A stretch of DNA of 23,462 bases from Volvariella volvacea V23. Taxonomy: Eukaryota > Basidiomycota > Agaricomycetes > Agaricales > Pluteaceae. The position numbers and the translations under genes were made by a program. A model generated the notes under the pieces. That model saw nothing but the letters and a program-made list of their open reading frames with translations, searched no databases and was not told the origin of the DNA. The stretch is taken from the NCBI GenBank assembly GCA_000349905.1, contig KB722745.1:608590-632051 (forward strand), read 5' to 3'. The first letter of the stretch is position 1; each line of letters opens with the position of its first letter. This document shows positions 18,884 to 23,462 of the stretch, piece after piece.

Positions 18884-20460
18884 ATGTCCTTTCCTCGCCT
18901 GGAAGCTCGACAGATGCTATAATCGCCGAATTGGAGGCCCGCGTTGTTGCCCATCTCAACGCTCCCCCCGGACGTTGTCGTCACGGTCCTCAAACTCGCC
19001 CTCAAAGATGCTGTAGCCGCTATGCAAGATCTGCCCAGCAAACCGTCTGGTCCTGATTGGAAAAGGAGTGCCTCTAACTGGATCAAGCCTAGACGTGTAT
19101 ATGCCTACTGGAGGGACGTGGCGCTGGACCATCCCGCGTTATGGTCTTTCATCTATACGCGAAATATAGGGGGGTTCAAGACTTGCTTGGAACACTCCAA
19201 AGTCCATCTACTCGACGTTGATATAGGTCACCAAAGCCAGGCGGTCTTCTGACCCGCAGTGGACAACGCGCATAGACTCCGCTCGCTTCGACTCGTCGTC
19301 CATCAACTGGGAGTACATAAGATCACACGCCCCTCATCTCGAGACTCTTCGATTCCCCCACGTTGAATTTGGGACGCACGGAGTCCTCCCATACCAGACT
19401 CGCATGCATTCGCCAATGGTCCTGCCTAAGCTATGACAACTGGAAGTATCGGGATCGTCAGAAGCGGACTGGTATAATCTCCTTCCGCTGAGCATGCCTA
19501 CTGTCACCAGTCTCGAGCTGTCATCTCTCAGGTGTGATTGCCAGTCGATCGTGTTGAATAGGTGTCGGTCTGCTCAGAGGCTCTGCGTGTCTTCACCCCT
19601 CGGAGGAGGTGATACCCCACCAAATCCGGAGTTGATCATATTGCCAAACGTATCACACTTGTATCTTACGGGCGCCGGCCGATGGCCACATTGCTTTCGC
19701 CTGACACTCCCATCGATTCAATACTGGGAGGTCAATGAAACGGTATCCGAAGACACCTCGCAACGCACGGATTTGTATGTCACCGATCTGGAGCACTTAT
19801 TGACATCTGGAGTCCTCGACTTGCTCGCCCACGACTTTCACCGCATCTGTGTCTTGCTACCGCGAGGGGTTGGTTGCCGTTCAAATCGAGGACTTGGGCG
19901 GGAAAACCATCATCGAGCGAACGTCCGTTTCAAGCCCGTGCCTGCATCCCGCTCTATGCCTAGCCCCAAAGGCTTTCTCTGAGCTCTCCTGCAATTCGTC
20001 AAATCACAAAAAATCAATATCTACTCCACTAATATTCAAGATACAAACGAATGGAGGGTGGTTGACCTTCAATGCGTCTTGGACACCCTCCGAGATTGCT
20101 CAGGCATTACCGAGATGCGCATCCAAGATGCTTGTCTACCTCTTGTGGCTGAGTTGGGGGCATGGCATTCTGTTGATGCAATACACGGCGCGGAACTGCA
20201 CTTGTGGGTTGTGTCGCGACACCCTCGTTGCATTCTACCCGAGACTGAAGATGCTTGTCTTGGGCGATATGGGTGACGGTAAGGTGTCCATAGATTGGGA
20301 CGTGTTCGTCGGTTGGCTCGAAGAGAGGGAGCGGGGAGGGATGGGACTGGAGATGCTGGTGTTCGAGAAATACCCCGCGTGTGGTGTGGATCCTCGAGTG
20401 TTTGATAGGATATCGCGCGGTTGTGGGGAAGTGCGGCGCATAAGTTTTTTTGCAATTTGA
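18884..20460 (+). pseudogene. Decayed paralogue of the coiled-coil F-box gene
   Basis: Fragments in several frames align in order with the gene at 16802-18523. ATG at 18884 (MSFPRLEARQML) meets a TAA 12 codons later; the same frame resumes as ALLPISTLPPDVVVTVL (counterpart ALLPISRLPPELVIKVL) and VYAYWRDVALDHPALW (counterpart FYAYWRRTALGCPALW), and stops at 19250-19252. Another frame gives HAPHLETLRF (HAPRLETLRY), a TGA at 19434-19436 where the paralogue has Arg in NLRRIDVS (CGA to TGA), then MPTVTSLEL (LPTVDTVTL). Later frames give WRVVDLQCVLDTLRDC (LQDLFYLLQDC), CGLCRDTLVAFYPRLKMLVL (CEGCHDMRVSAFPNLETLVL) and VGWLEERERGGMGLEMLVF (LAWLEGRRERGLEVDTLRF). At least two stops and several frameshifts make a working protein unlikely. 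Divergence is high, so the duplication is old. Confidence 0.8.
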
Positions 20461-21062
20461 GTTCGCATCTGCCTTCTACGTATCCTGCTGGTGAGTACAG
20501 GACATCAAATTCTTCTGTATCAAGAGTTCTGTGCGATACTACCAAATGTATACCTGTAAGCTCCCTGAGCACCTTGTAATGTTATACTCGATGAAGCGAG
20601 ACTCTAAGCATCGCATTGAAATTAGATCGCAAATCCTAGAGTTTATATGCATAAAGTCGACCTAGTTAGCACCCAAAAAGTTGATTGGTCGTAAGCTGAG
20701 CCGCATTGGAGATTCGAGTATTGATGAAACCCGCCGGATTTTCTTCCATCCCAACCCGGGCAGAGGAAGATGCTCGAGAAAGCGTAAACGGGATGGAGTG
20801 GAATACTATGACAGTGGTTGGAGGGGAAAAGGTGAACTAGGGCAGATGCTCCAATTGCAATTTGCATGTGATAATAACGGCTAGCAGTCCGCTGTGCGGC
20901 GTACCCGCAAAATCGTGTCGTTTTGTTTGTCTTTGAAATGTCAAGCTTGACTTTATGGATCGCAAAGCGTCTGCTTGTGATGGAACGAAATGAATGTTCT
21001 GGGTATGGTCTTCACGGGATCGGTGACTCGGAGTGAGGAGAGCAGTCGCTGCCTTGGGTTGC
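20461..21062. other. Gene-free spacer within the F-box relic area
   Basis: No supported gene. A 67-codon frame at 20681-20884 includes a basic patch (RGRCSRKRKRDG) but no flanking exons or recognised family. This may be further degraded F-box debris that I cannot align. Confidence 0.4.
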
Positions 21063-21155
21063 ACGCCGCAATTTGGAGCTGCTTTGGTGTGGCTGGAAGG
21101 GCGGACTCGGAGGGACAGGGCTTGAAGTGGACATGTTGAGATTTGTTCAAGGGTG
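21063..21155 (+). pseudogene. C-terminal scrap of a third F-box paralogue
   Basis: At nucleotide level this matches the 3' part of the intact F-box gene (about 18352-18435): TTGGAGCTGCTTT.GTGTGGCTGGAAGGGCGGA against CTGGAGCTGCTTTTGGCGTGGCTGGAGGGGCGGA, then GGGCTTGAAGTGGACATGTTGAGATTTG against GGGCTCGAGGTGGACACGTTGAGGTTCG. A single-base loss in the first block and a short insertion break the frame. The piece encodes the LELLLAWLEGR...GLEVDTLRF end. Unlike the larger relic it is closer in DNA to the intact gene, suggesting a separate, younger duplication. Confidence 0.65.
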
Positions 21156-22020
21156 AGGCTTGTTGGGAATCTGTCTGTCATTTTCCCTCCAAATGGTGCC
21201 CGGGCCAGTGGTGCCTACGATGTGGTGTTCTCTTGATACCTGTGAACCTGTATACCAGAGGCATAGCGCGGATTATATTGTGCGTTTATGCGCTTGGAGG
21301 TCTTGATAGCTTTGTTTGCTATGCCGTATGTAGCGTGCTTTGACCGTGACTTTCTTGTTGACACTAAGCGTATCTTTACTAGATATGTGTACAAGCAGCA
21401 TGACCCTGGGTTGCCTATCGTCTTGGGAGCTCAAACCGCTGCGTTCGTGTCATATGTCCACAAGTGCCCGCTTTGACAATGTGAAATTGGCTTCTTCCAA
21501 ACTGGTGTACTATCACCTCGATACCTTCGAATTCGGACACACCACTCGATCGGATAGTCACGACAGTGTTCAATCTCCGCTCGAATTACCCAGTCACCAT
21601 GAGCCTCCGAGAATCAACAAATCTTCGGTGAAGCTGCATCGCTGTTTTAAGTTAAACTCCAGACGTTTTCTCTAGAACTTCTTAAGTACGAAGTGGTTTT
21701 GGGGAAGAGAAGTTGTGAAACGGGACAGAGTGGCTGACTCAACTTAGTCAGATTTGAGCTCCGCTCGCGGCTGTGTCGGCAAGGCATGATTATGCGTGGC
21801 TGATGAGATTTCTCCACGACGACGATGAATTTCACCCTCAAAAAACGCTAGGTACACTCCCATTCACTATCGGAGTGGTCTGTCGAAAGGATCAGGGACA
21901 TTGAAGCAGCGGATCTTTCAATATTTCAACCTGTTCGATGCAGTGGTCTGTCCGAAGGTACGGTAGGCGATAGTACAGAGCATCTACAGGGACCGTAGCT
22001 CTCACATCATCCGATCCTCT
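21156..22020. other. Gene-free stretch
   Basis: No supported gene; open frames of 60-110 codons show no family character. Small structures: AGTGGTCTGTC repeated at about 21874 and 21942 (followed by GAAAGG and CGAAGG), and the inverted repeat CTGACT..AGTCAG at about 21733-21750. Confidence 0.45.
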
Positions 22021-22729
22021 CTACGACAAATTATCCTGCCGCAGCTTCTCGATGTAAATGAACGTAACCAGGATAATATCCGCCAAGTGGTTTTAATTCA
22101 AGATCGGTGGTCTCGCGGTTGTGGTTGACGAAATTGAATAGCTTCTCGTAGAACTTGGTCACGACCGCTTGGGTTGGATCATTCAAGACTAGCTGCATGT
22201 GCATAGCACCCTGAGGGAAAATGACGCAGAGAGTTTCAGAATACATACTTTTCTCGATGTGAGTAGCCACTTGTATTCTCTTCCATCTGGCCCATTAAAG
22301 ATACGGTCTCTCGGTGTCCATATGCTTCAGGGGTCTGATTGTATGAAGGTATCCAGTGATGCTTACCTCCCGCCCCACCTCAGTCCCCTTTTCTGAAGAA
22401 TGACGACACCTCCACCTCCTGACCGCCCATTGCAATCCTCGACGGTTTGAAGGCCAGAAAGTCCATTCGCGCCAAGTGCGCAAACCGATCTTCCCGGTTC
22501 GGATCCATGTTATCATCCCTCCCCTTAACGTCATCACTTCCTATTTGCTCTGTGCCATTGCGAAGTGGGGTCAAAAATGACCGCTATCGGAGGGTGTGAA
22601 TGAGCCCTGAACTGATGTGCGTGGTGGTGGGGTGTAGTCTCGAGTTCGTTTGAACGCGGTATAGGACCTTTCCGTCTTCGTTGAGGTAGTCTGCACCAAA
22701 TGCCACGCTTTCGAGAAGTAGAGCTTCAT
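22021..22729 (-). pseudogene. Decayed DUF6593-type gene
   Basis: DUF6593 proteins are small, uncharacterised and abundant in Agaricomycetes. Read down the minus strand, in order but in changing frames: ATG 22729 (MKLYFSKAWHLV), LNEDGKVLYRVQTNSR, then PNREDRFAHLARMDFLAFKP with SRIAMGGQEVEVSSFFRKGD, RDRIFNGPDGREYKW, LVLNDPTQAVVTKFYEK and finally DIILVTFIYIEKLRQDNLS with a TAG at 22023-22021. This is the family's usual order (NEDGKPLYR, IEWH..SSRI..GGQE, GREYKW, LVLND..., ITFVYIEK). An intron of 56 nt (22248-22193) is still recognisable and joins LLTSRK to LVLND in phase. Damage: frameshifts near the start, a TGA at 22382-22380 where the family has a Trp (GDWG), and a small deletion near 22085 shifting the C-terminus. 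Likely dead. Confidence 0.65.
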
Positions 22730-23036
22730 GAGGGGTACGCCAGGAGCAGAAGCAATTGCCAATAGAGCTGCATTGCCGAGGGAAATCCATCCGGTACTCC
22801 AGTTTACGAGCCTGAGACTCAGTGCGGTATAGCATCAGGATGGGACTGCATAAACGACCTGCAGATAAAAGCACCAATGGCGCGCAGAAACGTGCCTGAC
22901 AATGATTTTACACCAATATGGCAAGCAGGGTCAGTTGACCTAGATTACGAGAGCTCATGGCAGCTGGACCATCAGATGGGTGCCCTGTAGTTGGCACACT
23001 ATTGCCTTCTACTTCATCAACACGAAACAAGAAAGG
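22730..23036. other. Spacer before the terminal F-box gene
   Basis: No gene supported. The minus-strand frame reaching 22877 overlaps the DUF6593 relic but its N-terminal part has no family character. Confidence 0.4.
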
Positions 23037-23462
23037 ATGGATAGCAACTATGCCGAGACACGCACTGCAGATGCAATGGCCCCTGTGTTTCCACTTTTCA
23101 TCTTCCTTTCAATTTTTGACGAGCTAGATGTCCCTACTATCGTGAATTGCACATTGGTGAGCTTAGTGCTAGTGTACCGCCACCGCTTCCTGCATTTTTA
23201 TTTTGAGTTAATACTCCCATGACGCTTCTAGGTCTGCCATTCGATGCGCAATGCCATCATCTCCTCAACGACGCTGCAATATAGGTTTGCTTTATTTGCG
23301 GCAAACTTGGCTGATCATATGCGACATAAGGGCTCTATCACGGAAAGGTTCGAGCATCTGACAAGACATCAGCTCGCATGGAACAGTATGACTTGCACTA
23401 ATGCAAAAGTCGTTCCCATTGCGCCAATGGATCCGCAGTCCTCGCCCATTTTTCATTTGCGG
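23037..23462 (+). CDS. F-box protein, 5' part, truncated by window end
   Basis: Exon 1 (23037-23156) ends FLSIFDELDVPTIVNCTLV; a GTGAGC donor and TTCTAG acceptor define a 75-nt intron (23157-23231). Exon 2 starts VCHSMRNAIISSTTLQYRFAL and runs in phase to the window edge with RHQLAWNSM. This is the typical Agaricomycete F-box pattern 'iF..LDvptl..C..VC...r..I..s..LQY...L', then 'eRl..L......W', where an intron after the first F-box helix is usual. It is a different F-box subfamily from the LRR genes upstream (no coiled coil). The usual LP-x-E motif is replaced by FPLFIFLSIF. An earlier in-frame ATG at 22980 is possible. No damage is seen in the visible part. Confidence 0.75.

Noticed and set aside
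22193..22270. Continuous frame THIEKSMYSETLC..FPQGAMHM as real coding sequence
   Set aside because: A 56-nt GT..AG intron (22248-22193) removes most of it and joins two family motifs in phase, a better explanation.
1..23462. tRNA, rRNA, CRISPR array, or biosynthetic cluster
   Set aside because: I scanned for tRNA B-box-like GGTTCGAANCC, regularly spaced repeats and neighbouring pathway genes and saw none; covariance-model search was not possible.

Overview
The window is nuclear DNA of a filamentous basidiomycete, most likely an Agaricomycete mushroom-type fungus. The evidence is many short introns (about 47-110 nt, GT..AG, CTGAC-like branch points), a gene set typical of that group (F-box/LRR paralogues with an N-terminal coiled coil, a PIL1 eisosome protein, a DUF6593-type relic), and LTR-retrotransposon debris. 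A run of exactly 100 N (12198-12297) shows it comes from a draft assembly.

Layout. 1-4600 is an AT-rich transposon graveyard with no gene I can support. It holds a solo LTR with a clean 5-bp target duplication (3473-3901), an inverted relative of it (about 623-1085), two weaker LTR candidates (1357-2039 and 2248-2504) and a 183-bp fold-back palindrome (4406-4588) whose arms differ almost only by transitions. 4600-6400 is unassigned intergenic DNA. 6594-9039 (+) is a complete aldehyde dehydrogenase gene that I resolve into 15 coding exons (502 codons), one of them a 14-nt micro-exon, with a likely extra intron in the 5' UTR. 9040-10918 holds no firm gene, only weak coding-like relics. 14643-10919 (-) is the PIL1-type eisosome core gene: an N-terminal Pil1/BAR-like domain of about 250 residues plus a very long Pro/Ser/Gly-rich tail that is interrupted by the gap.

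From 15.3 kb onward the window is an F-box neighbourhood: a single-exon F-box-like gene (15384-16529, +), an intact coiled-coil/F-box/LRR gene (16802-18523, +), a decayed paralogue of it immediately downstream in the same orientation (about 18884-20460), a third small C-terminal scrap (about 21063-21155), a decayed DUF6593 gene on the minus strand (22729-22021) and the 5' part of a different F-box gene running off the right edge (23037-23462, +).

The genes do not form one pathway. The ALDH is metabolic housekeeping or detoxification, PIL1 is plasma-membrane architecture, and the F-box cluster is a birth-and-death family presumed to feed SCF ubiquitin ligases. I see no operon-like or cluster-like system and no convincing new molecular system. 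The observations most worth following are the transition-marked palindrome, the ALDH micro-exon, the PIL1 tail with its 3n intron and frame-mismatched gap, and the F-box birth-and-death series.
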